DNA from: JAAEPI01 sp965212145
GTDB lineage: Bacteria > Bacteroidota > Bacteroidia > Cytophagales > Cyclobacteriaceae
Assembly: GCA_965212145.1 (NCBI GenBank)
Contig: CBDBUY010000009.1
Location: 558,001-622,000 of the forward strand
Direction: 5' to 3'
Length of the DNA: 64,000 nt
This document shows positions 17,860 through 27,000 of this stretch, piece after piece. The notes beneath the pieces are model-generated. The model was not told the origin of the DNA and made no database searches. It worked only from the letters and a program-made list of their open reading frames with translations. The first letter of the stretch is position 1; each line of letters opens with the position of its first letter. Made by a program: the position numbers and the translations under genes.

Positions 17860-20616
17860 TTAATCTTCCAATAATTCATACCCCTGATTGATGCCCACTT
17901 CCATAGCCGGCACACCATCACGCATCCATTTCGGCATAGGATCGCCTTTCAGGTAATGATCAAAGTACTGTGCGAGGCGGATGTTGAAGTCGATCCGGTT
18001 CTGAATTTTTAATGGCCAGTGCGGCTCACCCTGATAATTCAGCATCCAGGCCGGCTTTCCTAGTCTGCGTAAGCCAACAAAGTATTCAATTCCCTGGTAC
18101 CAGGGTACATGCCCGTCTGCGTCGTTGTGCATGATCAGAACGGGCGTGTTCACCTTGTCCAGAAAGAAGATCGGGGAGTTCTCAATGAATCGCATAGGGT
18201 ACTCCCACAGCGTGCCGCCTATTCGACTCTGGGTGTGCTCATACTGAAACATTCGGCTGAGGCCTGTCCACCAGCGAATGCCGCCATAGGCGGAGATCAT
18301 ATTGGGAACCGGAGCACCGGCTTCTGCGGCCTTGAACATGTCCGTCTTGGTCACGAGGTAAGCGATCTGATAACCTCCCCAGCTGTGTCCCTGCACGCCG
18401 ATATTGTCTTTGTCCACAAATCCTTCGTCTATCAATGCCGTGACTCCTGGGATCACACAATTGAAGGCGCTCTCTCCGGGGTAACCTTCGCGGTAATGAA
18501 CGTTAGGATTGAAGATGAGATAGCCTCTGGATGCATAAAAGCTGTAGTTGATCGTGGATCGCCCTGCTGATGGTTCTCGGTGGCTGTTTAGTCGGTTTGA
18601 ACTCTTCTCGTAGAAGTTGACGATCATCGGATATTTCTTGTTTGGATCGAAATTTTCTGGCTTGATCAACATGCCTTCCAATGGAATACCATCTAGTGAA
18701 GTCCAGGTATACAGCTCTGCAGTACCCCAATTGTATTGGGATTGCTGCGGATTCACATTGCTGATTTTCTTCGGGTTTTTGAAGCTCAGATCTGTGGCGA
18801 GTAGGTCTGGGAATACCTCAAAATTCTCCTGTGTGAAGACGATTTCCTTGCTGTCACGCGCCTTTCGAATGGAATTGTAGGAGTAATTGCCCGAGATCAG
18901 TTTCTTAGGAGAGTTTTTCCCATAAGTGAAGCTGAAGATGGCCTCACTTTTATCCTTTTCATAAAAACCGGTCAGGATGAGCTTTTGGTTTTTGGATATA
19001 AACCGCTCCTCTGGATCGAGCTTTTGATACCGATAAACAAGTCGTTCCGAACGGCCATTGGTCAATTTGGTCTTTGTACCTGTATTGGGGTCTACCTCCC
19101 AGATATCGTACCGGTCATAAATCAACACCCTATCATCATTCTCCGTCCAGGACATGACGCCATATGGCCAGGGATGCGATGGAGAATCGTGCAATTCGTT
19201 GTAGTACGGCACCTGGGTGTTGTCCGTAATTTGCTTGATGGACTTGGAATCGAATGCATAGGCGAACCAGGCCGAATCAGCATAATCGTACCAAAAAGCA
19301 TATTTTCCCATAGGGGACAGATTGACGGATCCTCGAATCGCCTCTTTGACCAATTCTGACGATCCGTTCGAGATATCGATCCGGTACAAATCCTTTTTAA
19401 GGGGAAAGCCCTCCCAGGAAATGAGCTGCCGATACGGCACATCATTGATGGCTATGGCCGTGTTCCCGTCCCCTTCGTTGCTGATTTCCACTTCCGTGAA
19501 GTCTTCCTTGCCAAGCTGAACTGACGTTCCTGTTTCCACATCGTAGTAACTCAGATACCCATCTTTCACATCCTCCTTCTTGTCAATTTTTTGCTGAGTG
19601 TGGAGGCGGGGATCGTTGTAATTCCAAACTTCCACGTTGACAATTTCTTCGTCCAGGAGGGAAGTGTCTTGCAGGATTGGATACTCCTTGACTTGATAAA
19701 AGAGTCGCGTGCCAGACTCAGAGAAGTAATTCCCAAACTCATGGTTCACATTCAGGTTGTCAGCAGTAGCATTGCTGGCAATCGTTTTGGAACTGTCAGC
19801 GCCGCTTTGCCAGAGGTGCAAGTGATAGTCTCGAACCAATGCTTTGGTAGTGTCCAGGTCTGTAATGAATGAAAACCTTTTTCCCTTTTTGTCCCATGTC
19901 AGGTCATGGTATTTTCCTTTAGCCCGAAAGACGGGCTGAAATTCCTTACTTTCGAAATCAAAGCGATAGACGCCTTTCTGGATAGTGCTGTCATTGCCCG
20001 TGCTGACCAAAGACAGACCGGCTCCTTCTTCTGCAATTTCGAAATCCGTCACGTAGTTAAAAGTGTATTCATTCCCGGTCTTCAATTCCCGAACAGCCAG
20101 ATCATACCCGTTTTTCTTGTCTCGTTTTTTGTGCTTCTTTCCAGTCTCGGTGGTGTCTATTTCTGGCACGTAGGTGTAAAAAACATACGCATTCCATTTC
20201 TCAGGCACTTTGAAGGATTGAAGGTTGGCTATCTTAAGAATGCTCTTTTCACCGATGTTATAAATGGCCAATGTGTCTGTAGGAAGGTCTTTTTCCTTTG
20301 TTTTTTTTCGCTTCAGATCCCTCAGCTCAAAAATATCTGGAGATACCTTGAAGATGAGGTAGTCAGAGTCATCGGTGAACTTCAGTGAGGAACTTCGATC
20401 GTGGCGCATGACCAGGTCTCCTCCATGTGTTTTCAAAATGGCCTCTTCGTTTCCTACAGCATTGTTTGCCAAAGAATACGCGACATACTCTCCATCATTG
20501 CTGATCAGACGGTCTTCAAAATCACGCCATTCCTCATAGGAAGAATGATCCAGAACTTTCTTTTGAGCAACAAGTAGAAAAGGGGTGATGAGGAGTAGCG
20601 ACAGTATAAATCTCAT
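17860..20616 (-). CDS. S9 family prolyl oligopeptidase-like peptidase
   Basis: A 918-residue secreted serine peptidase with signal peptide MRFILSLLLITPFLLVAQ. The long N-terminal part (about 20-640) is a beta-propeller; the C-terminal alpha/beta hydrolase domain carries the nucleophile in GHSWGGYQ (Ser at about 744), the Asp in NDADGHVPWYQ and the His in GEPHWPL. Family members cut short peptides in the periplasm or outside. It is larger than DPP IV, mainly in the propeller. It stands alone: the downstream neighbour is a repeat zone and the upstream neighbour, 84 bp away, is divergent. Confidence 0.93.
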   Translation of the reverse strand: MRFILSLLLITPFLLVAQKKVLDHSSYEEWRDFEDRLISNDGEYVAYSLANNAVGNEEAILKTHGGDLVMRHDRSSSLKFTDDSDYLIFKVSPDIFELRDLKRKKTKEKDLPTDTLAIYNIGEKSILKIANLQSFKVPEKWNAYVFYTYVPEIDTTETGKKHKKRDKKNGYDLAVRELKTGNEYTFNYVTDFEIAEEGAGLSLVSTGNDSTIQKGVYRFDFESKEFQPVFRAKGKYHDLTWDKKGKRFSFITDLDTTKALVRDYHLHLWQSGADSSKTIASNATADNLNVNHEFGNYFSESGTRLFYQVKEYPILQDTSLLDEEIVNVEVWNYNDPRLHTQQKIDKKEDVKDGYLSYYDVETGTSVQLGKEDFTEVEISNEGDGNTAIAINDVPYRQLISWEGFPLKKDLYRIDISNGSSELVKEAIRGSVNLSPMGKYAFWYDYADSAWFAYAFDSKSIKQITDNTQVPYYNELHDSPSHPWPYGVMSWTENDDRVLIYDRYDIWEVDPNTGTKTKLTNGRSERLVYRYQKLDPEERFISKNQKLILTGFYEKDKSEAIFSFTYGKNSPKKLISGNYSYNSIRKARDSKEIVFTQENFEVFPDLLATDLSFKNPKKISNVNPQQSQYNWGTAELYTWTSLDGIPLEGMLIKPENFDPNKKYPMIVNFYEKSSNRLNSHREPSAGRSTINYSFYASRGYLIFNPNVHYREGYPGESAFNCVIPGVTALIDEGFVDKDNIGVQGHSWGGYQIAYLVTKTDMFKAAEAGAPVPNMISAYGGIRWWTGLSRMFQYEHTQSRIGGTLWEYPMRFIENSPIFFLDKVNTPVLIMHNDADGHVPWYQGIEYFVGLRRLGKPAWMLNYQGEPHWPLKIQNRIDFNIRLAQYFDHYLKGDPMPKWMRDGVPAMEVGINQGYELLED

Positions 20617-20700
20617 TTCTTAAAAAATTGGGTTTGAATGAGCAATCTAATTAGAAGCAGATGGATGAGAAAATGAATAAATTAGGGTTACCAACCTATC

Positions 20701-21498
20701 ATGAATCTTCGGAAGCGTATTTATGAGGTGATTGAGCCATCTTCCGGGCATCACCATTCCAAGTTCTTCGACATTTTCATTATGTCGTTGATTGTTCTGA
20801 GTGTCACTGAGGTGATTCTGGAATCCTTCGAGCCCATTCGAGAATCTTACGGCCACATTCTGAATGAATTTGAGAAGTGGTCGGTAATCATTTTTTCCAT
20901 CGAGTACCTGCTGAGACTGTTCACAGCAGACTTGATGTATCCAAAGAAAAGTATCCCGATGGCCGTGCTGAGCGTCATGGTTTCTTTTTATGGGATCATC
21001 GACCTGGCGGCTATTCTGCCTTTTTATCTCCCTTTATTGATTACGCTGGATTTAAGGTTTGTCCGGATTCTTCGTTTGCTGAGGTTGTTTAGAATCCTGA
21101 AGTTGACTCGATACAACCACAGCATGGAGCTAGTGATCCATGTGCTAAAAGACAAAAAGGCTGAGTTGGGAATTACTGTGTTCGTTACGTTTATCTTGAT
21201 GTTGCTCGCTTCTGCCTTTATGTATTTTGCTGAGCACGAAGCACAACCGAATGCCTTCCCCAATATCGTGGCGGCTTTCTGGTGGGCCATTACCACTTTG
21301 ACCACTGTTGGCTATGGAGATGTTTACCCCATCACCAATTCAGGAAAAATCATCGCCAGTTTCATGGCCATTTTAGGCATTGCGGTAGTTGCGCTACCCA
21401 CGGGAATTTTAAGTTCGGCATTTTTCGATATGACGCGAATGAAAAAAGGATCAGAAGGAAAGAAATTCTGTCCGCATTGTGGGGAGAAATTGGATTAG
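20701..21498 (+). CDS. voltage-gated potassium channel (six-TM ion transporter)
   Basis: A 265-residue inner-membrane channel. S1-S4 occupy about 22-138; S4 has five Arg at every third position (119, 122, 125, 128, 131) and so is a real voltage sensor. The pore has the potassium selectivity filter TTVGYGD at 201-207. After S6 a short basic tail ends in FCPHCGEKLD, a single CxxC knuckle, half of a zinc ribbon. It is divergent from the S9 peptidase gene. Known relatives are tetrameric Kv-type channels of bacteria. Confidence 0.92.
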   Translation: MNLRKRIYEVIEPSSGHHHSKFFDIFIMSLIVLSVTEVILESFEPIRESYGHILNEFEKWSVIIFSIEYLLRLFTADLMYPKKSIPMAVLSVMVSFYGIIDLAAILPFYLPLLITLDLRFVRILRLLRLFRILKLTRYNHSMELVIHVLKDKKAELGITVFVTFILMLLASAFMYFAEHEAQPNAFPNIVAAFWWAITTLTTVGYGDVYPITNSGKIIASFMAILGIAVVALPTGILSSAFFDMTRMKKGSEGKKFCPHCGEKLD

Positions 21499-21599
21499 GG
21501 GATTTTACGATTATTCCGATTTTAGATTGAATGATTGCGTTAAAAAAATCAATCCATTTCAGTTGAAGGAATCTACAATTGAAAAAATCTACAATCCAA

Positions 21600-22010
21600 T
21601 TAATTCCTTTCGCTCATTTCTAGAATAATATCAAACTCTTCTGAACGAACCGGTTGTACCGATAGCCTCGAATATTTCACGAGTGCCATGTCCTCCAGCC
21701 TAGGATCAGCTTTCACCTCGGCCAGGGTTACCGGACGTTTGAGCTTACGAACAGGTACCACATCCATCACATACCATCTGTGATCGTCTGTGGTAGGATC
21801 TGGGTAGTATTCCTTCACAACCTTTGCAATGCCAACACACGCTTTTTCATTAACACTGTGATAAAACAGGCATTGGTCCCCGACCTTCATGGCTTTGATG
21901 TTGTTTCTAGCTTTGAAGTTCCGCACGCCATCCCAATGATCCCGTCCGAGTTTGACGAAATCATCCCACGAGTAGGTATTTGGTTCGGATTTGATAAGCC
22001 AAAAGTTCAT
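21600..22010 (-). CDS. EVE domain-containing protein
   Basis: A 136-residue single-domain EVE protein beginning MNFWLIKSEP and continuing with WDGVRNFKARNN and CLFYHSVNEKACVG, the family's conserved core. EVE domains belong to the PUA-like fold and bind modified bases in DNA or RNA; stand-alone bacterial members are poorly characterised. Length is normal. The gene is convergent with the potassium channel (about 100 bp between) and has a dispersed GC-rich repeat just upstream of its start. Confidence 0.92.
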   Translation of the reverse strand: MNFWLIKSEPNTYSWDDFVKLGRDHWDGVRNFKARNNIKAMKVGDQCLFYHSVNEKACVGIAKVVKEYYPDPTTDDHRWYVMDVVPVRKLKRPVTLAEVKADPRLEDMALVKYSRLSVQPVRSEEFDIILEMSERN

Positions 22011-22036
22011 AGAATAAAGATAAAAGAAACATTATC

Positions 22037-22070
22037 ATTCCCCTCCTTTGGAGGGGCGAAGGGGTGGGTT
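22037..22070. repeat. single unit of the CCCCTCC/GGAGGGG dispersed repeat
   Basis: TTCCCCTCCTTTGGAGGGG followed by CGAAGGGGTGGGTT matches, in opposite orientation to the left unit, the ~33 bp units inside the repeats at 17171 and 17496. It lies between the divergent EVE and GT9 genes. Confidence 0.8.
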
Positions 22071-22139
22071 AATGCCTGACAAAGTTTCTTTTGTTTTTTC
22101 TTATCCCTCGCTTGACTCCCTTCAGGTATTTTTACGGCA

Positions 22140-23150
22140 ATGAAAGTCCTCGTCCTTCGCTTTTCATCCATTGGAGATATTGTCCTCACCACACCTGCTG
22201 TCAGAACGCTGAAGACTCAGCTTCCGGATGCAGAAATCCACTATGCAACTAAGAAAGCATATCAGGGAATCCTTGCTGAGAATCCTTATGTGGATAAAAT
22301 ACATGTTCTGGAGGATTCTTTGAGCGAACTTGTTAAGGAGCTCAAGGCAGAAGAATTCGATCACGTCGTGGATCTTCATCACAACCTCAGAACCCGAATC
22401 ATTAAATCAAGACTGAGCGTGAGGGCTACCAGTTTCAATAAGTTGAACTGGCAAAAGTGGCTGCTGACGACCTTTAAAATCAACAAACTGCCCAATGTCC
22501 ACATCGTGAACCGCTACATGGAAACCGTAAAGGAACTCGGAGTAAACACCGACAACCTGGGACTTGATTATTTCATACCGGAGAAGGATGAAATGTCCAT
22601 GGAATGGCTTCCGGCAACTCATAGAGGTGGTTATGCCGCAGTGGTTGTTGGGGCGAAATTTGCCACCAAACAGCTTCCGGTTAAACGAATGATTGAGTTG
22701 TGCGATCGGATAAACAAGCCGGTGGTTTTACTAGGGGGGAAGGAAGATGAGAATTATGCAAGTGAGGTTGAAGAATTTTTCAGAAAGGTTGAGGCGGGAG
22801 AGGCCTTTGAGGAGGGGCTTGAGGAGTTGGGTAAAAAGACTCAAATATTTAATGCCGTTGGGAAGTGCAACTTGAACCAATCCGCTTCGCTCATTGAGCA
22901 GGCTAACTGGGTATTCACCCACGATACTGGCCTCATGCACATCGCTGCGGCCTTTAAGAAACCGATTTTCAGCATTTGGGGGAATACCATCCCAGAATTT
23001 GGGATGTATCCTTATCGGACTCAGTTCACCGTATTTGAAAACAAAAAGCTCAATTGCCGCCCGTGCTCTAAGATTGGGCACAAGAAATGTCCCAAAGGCC
23101 ACTTCAAGTGTATGAATGATCTGGTATTTGATTTTTATCTTGGGGAGTAA
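22140..23150 (+). CDS. glycosyltransferase family 9 (heptosyltransferase-like)
   Basis: A 336-residue cytoplasmic glycosyltransferase of family GT9. The N-terminal Rossmann domain opens MKVLVLRFSSIGDIVLTTPA; the C-terminal domain has the donor-binding motif THDTGLMHIAAA (about 260-271) and ends in a Cys-rich NCRPCSKIGHKKCPKGHFKC segment typical of the family in Bacteroidota. GT9 enzymes add heptose or similar sugars to lipopolysaccharide core. The acceptor here is unknown. Its stop codon shares a base with the start of the Rieske oxygenase gene, so the two are translated together. Confidence 0.93.
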   Translation: MKVLVLRFSSIGDIVLTTPAVRTLKTQLPDAEIHYATKKAYQGILAENPYVDKIHVLEDSLSELVKELKAEEFDHVVDLHHNLRTRIIKSRLSVRATSFNKLNWQKWLLTTFKINKLPNVHIVNRYMETVKELGVNTDNLGLDYFIPEKDEMSMEWLPATHRGGYAAVVVGAKFATKQLPVKRMIELCDRINKPVVLLGGKEDENYASEVEEFFRKVEAGEAFEEGLEELGKKTQIFNAVGKCNLNQSASLIEQANWVFTHDTGLMHIAAAFKKPIFSIWGNTIPEFGMYPYRTQFTVFENKKLNCRPCSKIGHKKCPKGHFKCMNDLVFDFYLGE

Positions 23151-24235
23151 TGGCTTCCAAATTTCATGTAGATCAAGACATCCGCACTGCCGAAACTCTT
23201 AACAGGGAGTTTTACACCAGTGAAGAACTGTTCGAGCAGCAGCGAGAGAAGATTTTCTATCATTCATGGAATTGGGTAGGTGATAAGGGTCTGATTCCAT
23301 TGACCGGAAGTGTCCACCCATTTGTACTTTATCCAGGCTTTATGGAAGAACCTTTACTGCTGAGTAGAGACGCCAGCGATGACTTAAAGTGCCTCTCCAA
23401 TGTGTGCACACACAGGGCCAACATCGTCATCAATAATCCGGGGAAGATGCTTGAGCTGAGGTGTGAGTACCACGGCAGAAGATTTGAAATGGACGGGAAA
23501 TTCAAGTCCATGCCAGAGTTCAAGGAAGCTGAGAATTTCCCGCGCGAATGTGAAGGTTTGAGAAATTTCCCTTTGGTGAACTGGCGTGATTTCTTGTTTA
23601 CATCCCTGGACCCAAAGGTGAATTTTGATACTGTACTGGCATTCATGGATGAGCGAATTGGATTCCTTGATTTCGAAGAACTTCAGGCCCGGCCGGATCT
23701 GTCCAAAGACTACTTGGTCAACGCCCACTGGGCACTCTACTGCGACAATTACCTGGAAGGATTCCACATTCCATTCGTTCACAATGATCTGAATGATGTG
23801 CTGGATTACGGCAGTTATGAGACGGTACTTTCGGACTTTGCCAATCTCCAAATAGGCTACTCAAAGGGTGGGGACGAGGTATTTGATTTGCCAAAGGATC
23901 ATGTGGATGCAGGAAAGTATGTCTCAGCATATTACTTCTGGGTTTTCCCAAACATGATGTTCAACTTCTACCCGTGGGGCCTGTCGGTCAACGTCGTAAA
24001 GCCGATCAGCGTTGGCAAAACCAAGGTATCCTTCATCACATACGTTTCCGATGAATCCAAACTGGAAAAAGGCGCAGGAGCTCTACTTGACAAGGTGGAA
24101 CGAGAAGATGAATTCGTGGTGGAAGGTGTCTACAAAGGGATGCAATCCCGATTTTACCCGGGAGGCCGTTACTCACCTAAGCGCGAAACGGGCGTCCATC
24201 ATTTTCATCGGTTGCTGGCTGAATTCATGTCCTGA
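23150..24235 (+). CDS. Rieske non-haem iron oxygenase, alpha-subunit type
   Basis: A 361-residue ring-hydroxylating-type oxygenase. The Rieske [2Fe-2S] ligands are CTH (about 82-84) and CEYH (about 102-105). The catalytic iron site is DNYLEGFHIPFVH with two His (about 207 and 212). It resembles the aromatic-ring dioxygenase/choline monooxygenase group, but no reductase or beta subunit gene is nearby. Its start overlaps the GT9 stop by one base, so the natural substrate may be linked to envelope glycolipid synthesis; this is inference from position only. Confidence 0.9.
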   Translation: MASKFHVDQDIRTAETLNREFYTSEELFEQQREKIFYHSWNWVGDKGLIPLTGSVHPFVLYPGFMEEPLLLSRDASDDLKCLSNVCTHRANIVINNPGKMLELRCEYHGRRFEMDGKFKSMPEFKEAENFPRECEGLRNFPLVNWRDFLFTSLDPKVNFDTVLAFMDERIGFLDFEELQARPDLSKDYLVNAHWALYCDNYLEGFHIPFVHNDLNDVLDYGSYETVLSDFANLQIGYSKGGDEVFDLPKDHVDAGKYVSAYYFWVFPNMMFNFYPWGLSVNVVKPISVGKTKVSFITYVSDESKLEKGAGALLDKVEREDEFVVEGVYKGMQSRFYPGGRYSPKRETGVHHFHRLLAEFMS

Positions 24236-24324
24236 AAGAAGGACAAAGAAAGAAGGAATTTAATATCTCCCATTTGACGGTTGGGAAGTTTTGTGTAAAT
24301 TTCAAGAGCCTAACCGACCTACCC

Positions 24325-24804
24325 ATGCAAGAAACTCTCAAGATTGTCCAGATCATCATGGCCGTGTTCGCCGTGGTGTATTTTCTTTTTGAAGTCTATC
24401 TGAATGTCAATGACGTAGATGATGACACCTCCAACATCATTATTTTTCGATGGACACGTAAAAACAAATTGATTTTTCTCCCCTTTGCTCTTGGTGCCAT
24501 AGGTGGACATCTCTTTTTAGGTACTGGAGATGATCGGTTCCGACTGGAAAATGGTATCATGCCAGTTGTCTACCTCGTGGTGATATGCATTGTGCTTCTG
24601 CTTATTGGGAAATTGCTTCTTCCGAAAGAACGAGATACTCGAAAATGGCTTATGAGCCTTTTGTTGCTTCTTGGATTTGCCTACGGGCACTTTATTTGGT
24701 CCATGAATTACAGCTCCCTTCCCGCTTCAGAGCTAAAAGCCAAAGGCTGTAAAGGAGATTTCCAATACTCGTGTGTCGACTGTAACCAAGATTGCAATGA
24801 TTAA
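24325..24804 (+). CDS. small membrane protein with a cysteine-rich tail, unknown function
   Basis: About 159 residues with four predicted membrane helices (MQETLKIVQIIMAVFAVV, residues 45-65, 75-95 and 110-130). I prefer the ATG at 24325 over one 51 bp upstream because the extra residues are polar and precede the first helix. The end of the protein has four cysteines, spaced CX7CX2CX3C, after the last helix. It overlaps the next gene by 8 bp. The family is not known to me; membrane location is the only supported statement. Confidence 0.75.
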   Translation: MQETLKIVQIIMAVFAVVYFLFEVYLNVNDVDDDTSNIIIFRWTRKNKLIFLPFALGAIGGHLFLGTGDDRFRLENGIMPVVYLVVICIVLLLIGKLLLPKERDTRKWLMSLLLLLGFAYGHFIWSMNYSSLPASELKAKGCKGDFQYSCVDCNQDCND

Positions 24805-25222
24805 TTTAAAGAAACATTCTGGGGCCATCCGAAAAATTAAGATGGTCATTGCTGCCTTGCTCGGTGTGATGGTGCTCATTGATGTAGTCCTGGTAGCAAT
24901 GGAAAAATATGGCTATCCCACATTTAGTTGGGTGGTGCGAGACAACCGAACCACCTTGGTGTGGTTGACCTTCCTCTTTGGGGGCCTGATAGCGAAAGTG
25001 TTCTACAATCGCACGGTGAAAACAGCTACCTCTGAGACCAAAGGGTTTATGGTCTTCTTTACAATGGTTGTCATTTTGGCCGTAATTGGTCGGAGCTGTG
25101 TGATCCCGATGGACACCTTCGGTGAATTCATGATGCTCATTGCTGGAGGGCTTTTTGCGCACGGAGTGTGGCCTCAGTATCGGGTACTACCAACTGATGA
25201 CCCTTCTGGAGAAAGTGTTTGA
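24797..25222 (+). CDS. small membrane protein, unknown function
   Basis: About 141 residues, starting at the ATG that overlaps the stop of the previous membrane protein gene by 8 bp. Predicted membrane helices lie at about 15-35, 45-65, 80-100 and 105-125. The hydropathy pattern resembles its neighbour, and the pair probably forms a membrane complex or arose by duplication; sequence similarity is too weak to prove it. The 3' end overlaps the convergent ALO gene by 36 bp. Confidence 0.7.
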   Translation: MINLKKHSGAIRKIKMVIAALLGVMVLIDVVLVAMEKYGYPTFSWVVRDNRTTLVWLTFLFGGLIAKVFYNRTVKTATSETKGFMVFFTMVVILAVIGRSCVIPMDTFGEFMMLIAGGLFAHGVWPQYRVLPTDDPSGESV

Positions 25223-26674
25223 GAAGAGGTGATGGGGGTTGTACTTCTCCACGTTCACTTTAAATTTCTGATAATCAGGATATAATTTCTCAACTTGCGT
25301 GACAGTGAGTGGCTTGTTCAGTTTGCCCCAGTGTGGACGCGCTCCTCTATCCATCAGAAACTTCTGAATCAAACTTACTGTGGTCTCACGGCCCAGGGTT
25401 TTCACTAAAATCGGCAGGTCAATGTAACACGTTCTGCGGCCGCTTTCAGGGGTCATGTGTGCATCTGACTCTTTCACGAAGCGCAGACCAACAGGGGAAG
25501 TAATCTGAAGTTTGTATTTCTGATGGATTTCTTCCAAAAAATCCATCAGTTCCTCCACTAAATCAAGGTATTTACCCTCCGAGTCCATTTCTACTGACAT
25601 CTCACAGTCACAGCCTCGCTCTTTGACATAGTCCAGTCCCTGATAGGTCACTTTGTATCCTTTGTTGATGTACACCTCATCACGCTGAGATTTCAAGGCA
25701 CTGTGAAGCAGTTTACGAACACTCTCCGGTTTGGAATTAATTTTATAAACAATCCACCACATGGCGAAAGGAAAAATGCTTGCCGCATGAAAGGCAAATG
25801 ATCGGGTCAGCCGTTTGATCCTACGCCAGAACTTCCCGGATTTTCTGGAGGAGTCAGGGACTTCTTTGTGATAGGCAATCATGGATAGCCGCTGGCCCTC
25901 GAAATGATACGGGTTGGTCAGCGTGAAAACGCTGCGCTGATCCTCAAACAACTTCTCCTCTTGGAGCATGGCCTTCAGTTCAGGCCAGTCCAATAGTACC
26001 TTGGTTTCCTGGAGATAAAAAAGTGGCTCTGCTTCCACCACCAATGAATAAATGATGCCCATGGTGCCAAAGCTGACCAGAGCAGAGTTAAAAAGGTCGT
26101 CATCTTTGATCAACCTTGGGCCTTGATAACCTGCCTCTATGGTCGGGCCATTTTTTGGTTCGATTCGAAGGGTTTCGACCTTCATAGGATCGGAAAGGTC
26201 ATGCGTGACCAAAACCATTGATTTCACCATTTTAGAGATCGCCCCAAAATCCAAAGAGCTGCCATGCGTGCCGGTAGAGACGGCTCCCGAAATGCTCTGG
26301 TGATCGATCCCGCCCATGGTGGAGATGGCCAGGTTGTATTCTTTGTCCAAAAGCCGATTCAGGTCACGGATTTTGATGCCGCATTCCACCTCGAAATGCA
26401 TGTCGTTATCGCTAAATGCATACTTCTCCACCTTGTCCAGGTGATCCATGTCTATGAGGTAACCGGGAGCTCGCGGGGCATCAGAGAAGGAGTGCCCGGA
26501 ACCCACTGCTCGAACCTCCGCACCATGGTCAATGGCCTGCTGTACGATGTGCTCGATTTCCCCAAGAGAGTGCGGCTCAAAGTACTGCTGCGGCACCACT
26601 TCCATGGTCTTGATGCTGTTTTGCCAGACGGGCCGCCCGTGGCGCATTTTTTTGTTGTGCGTGTGCTTGGGCAT
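25187..26674 (-). CDS. FAD-binding oxidase, D-arabinono-1,4-lactone/L-gulonolactone oxidase family
   Basis: A 495-residue VAO-type flavoprotein. The N-terminal PP-loop has RAVGSGHSFSDAP with His61 placed as the residue that binds FAD covalently in this family, and the C-terminal ALO domain ends near ARPHWGKLNKP, the conserved HWGK substrate site. Relatives oxidise sugar lactones or sugar alcohols and pass electrons to oxygen. No signal peptide is seen. A small gene sits 4 bp upstream on the same strand and is likely co-transcribed. Confidence 0.92.
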   Translation of the reverse strand: MPKHTHNKKMRHGRPVWQNSIKTMEVVPQQYFEPHSLGEIEHIVQQAIDHGAEVRAVGSGHSFSDAPRAPGYLIDMDHLDKVEKYAFSDNDMHFEVECGIKIRDLNRLLDKEYNLAISTMGGIDHQSISGAVSTGTHGSSLDFGAISKMVKSMVLVTHDLSDPMKVETLRIEPKNGPTIEAGYQGPRLIKDDDLFNSALVSFGTMGIIYSLVVEAEPLFYLQETKVLLDWPELKAMLQEEKLFEDQRSVFTLTNPYHFEGQRLSMIAYHKEVPDSSRKSGKFWRRIKRLTRSFAFHAASIFPFAMWWIVYKINSKPESVRKLLHSALKSQRDEVYINKGYKVTYQGLDYVKERGCDCEMSVEMDSEGKYLDLVEELMDFLEEIHQKYKLQITSPVGLRFVKESDAHMTPESGRRTCYIDLPILVKTLGRETTVSLIQKFLMDRGARPHWGKLNKPLTVTQVEKLYPDYQKFKVNVEKYNPHHLFSNTFSRRVISW

Positions 26675-26678
26675 GTGT

Positions 26679-26930
26679 TTAGCTTTCGAGCATCTCTGCC
26701 AGTTTATTTTTGATGGTATTGCAAGGTGCCAGCATCGGCTTCTTGGTAATCGTCACGTTCAGGTTTTGTCCAGTGATGGTGTAATTTCCACGGATGTCAG
26801 GGTTATTGATCCTGAAGGTTCCACCGCTGGTGTCCCCGTCAAAAGTCCCATTTGATCCGATCTGCTGACGGGCTTTCTCCACGAGCTCGGCTGGAGTCAT
26901 GGAAAAGGGGATGGTGAATTGGCAGGGCAT
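26679..26930 (-). CDS. small protein, possibly of the polyhydroxyalkanoic acid system (PHA_gran_rgn) type
   Basis: An 83-residue protein starting MPCQFTIPFSM. A longer in-frame version upstream lacks a plausible N-terminus and is rejected. The pattern helix (ELVEKARQQ), then a beta meander (GTFDGDTSGGTFRI, RGNYTITGQNLNVTITKKP), then a C-terminal helix (IKNKLAEML) resembles the small PHA-system proteins, but similarity is at the level of pattern only. It lies 4 bp before the ALO oxidase gene, which suggests joint expression. Confidence 0.65.
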   Translation of the reverse strand: MPCQFTIPFSMTPAELVEKARQQIGSNGTFDGDTSGGTFRINNPDIRGNYTITGQNLNVTITKKPMLAPCNTIKNKLAEMLES

Positions 26931-27000
26931 GGCTTTGTGATTTTGGTTAGACAGGTAAGTTCCTGCCTTTGTGTGTAAAATACAATACCTAGATTGAATC

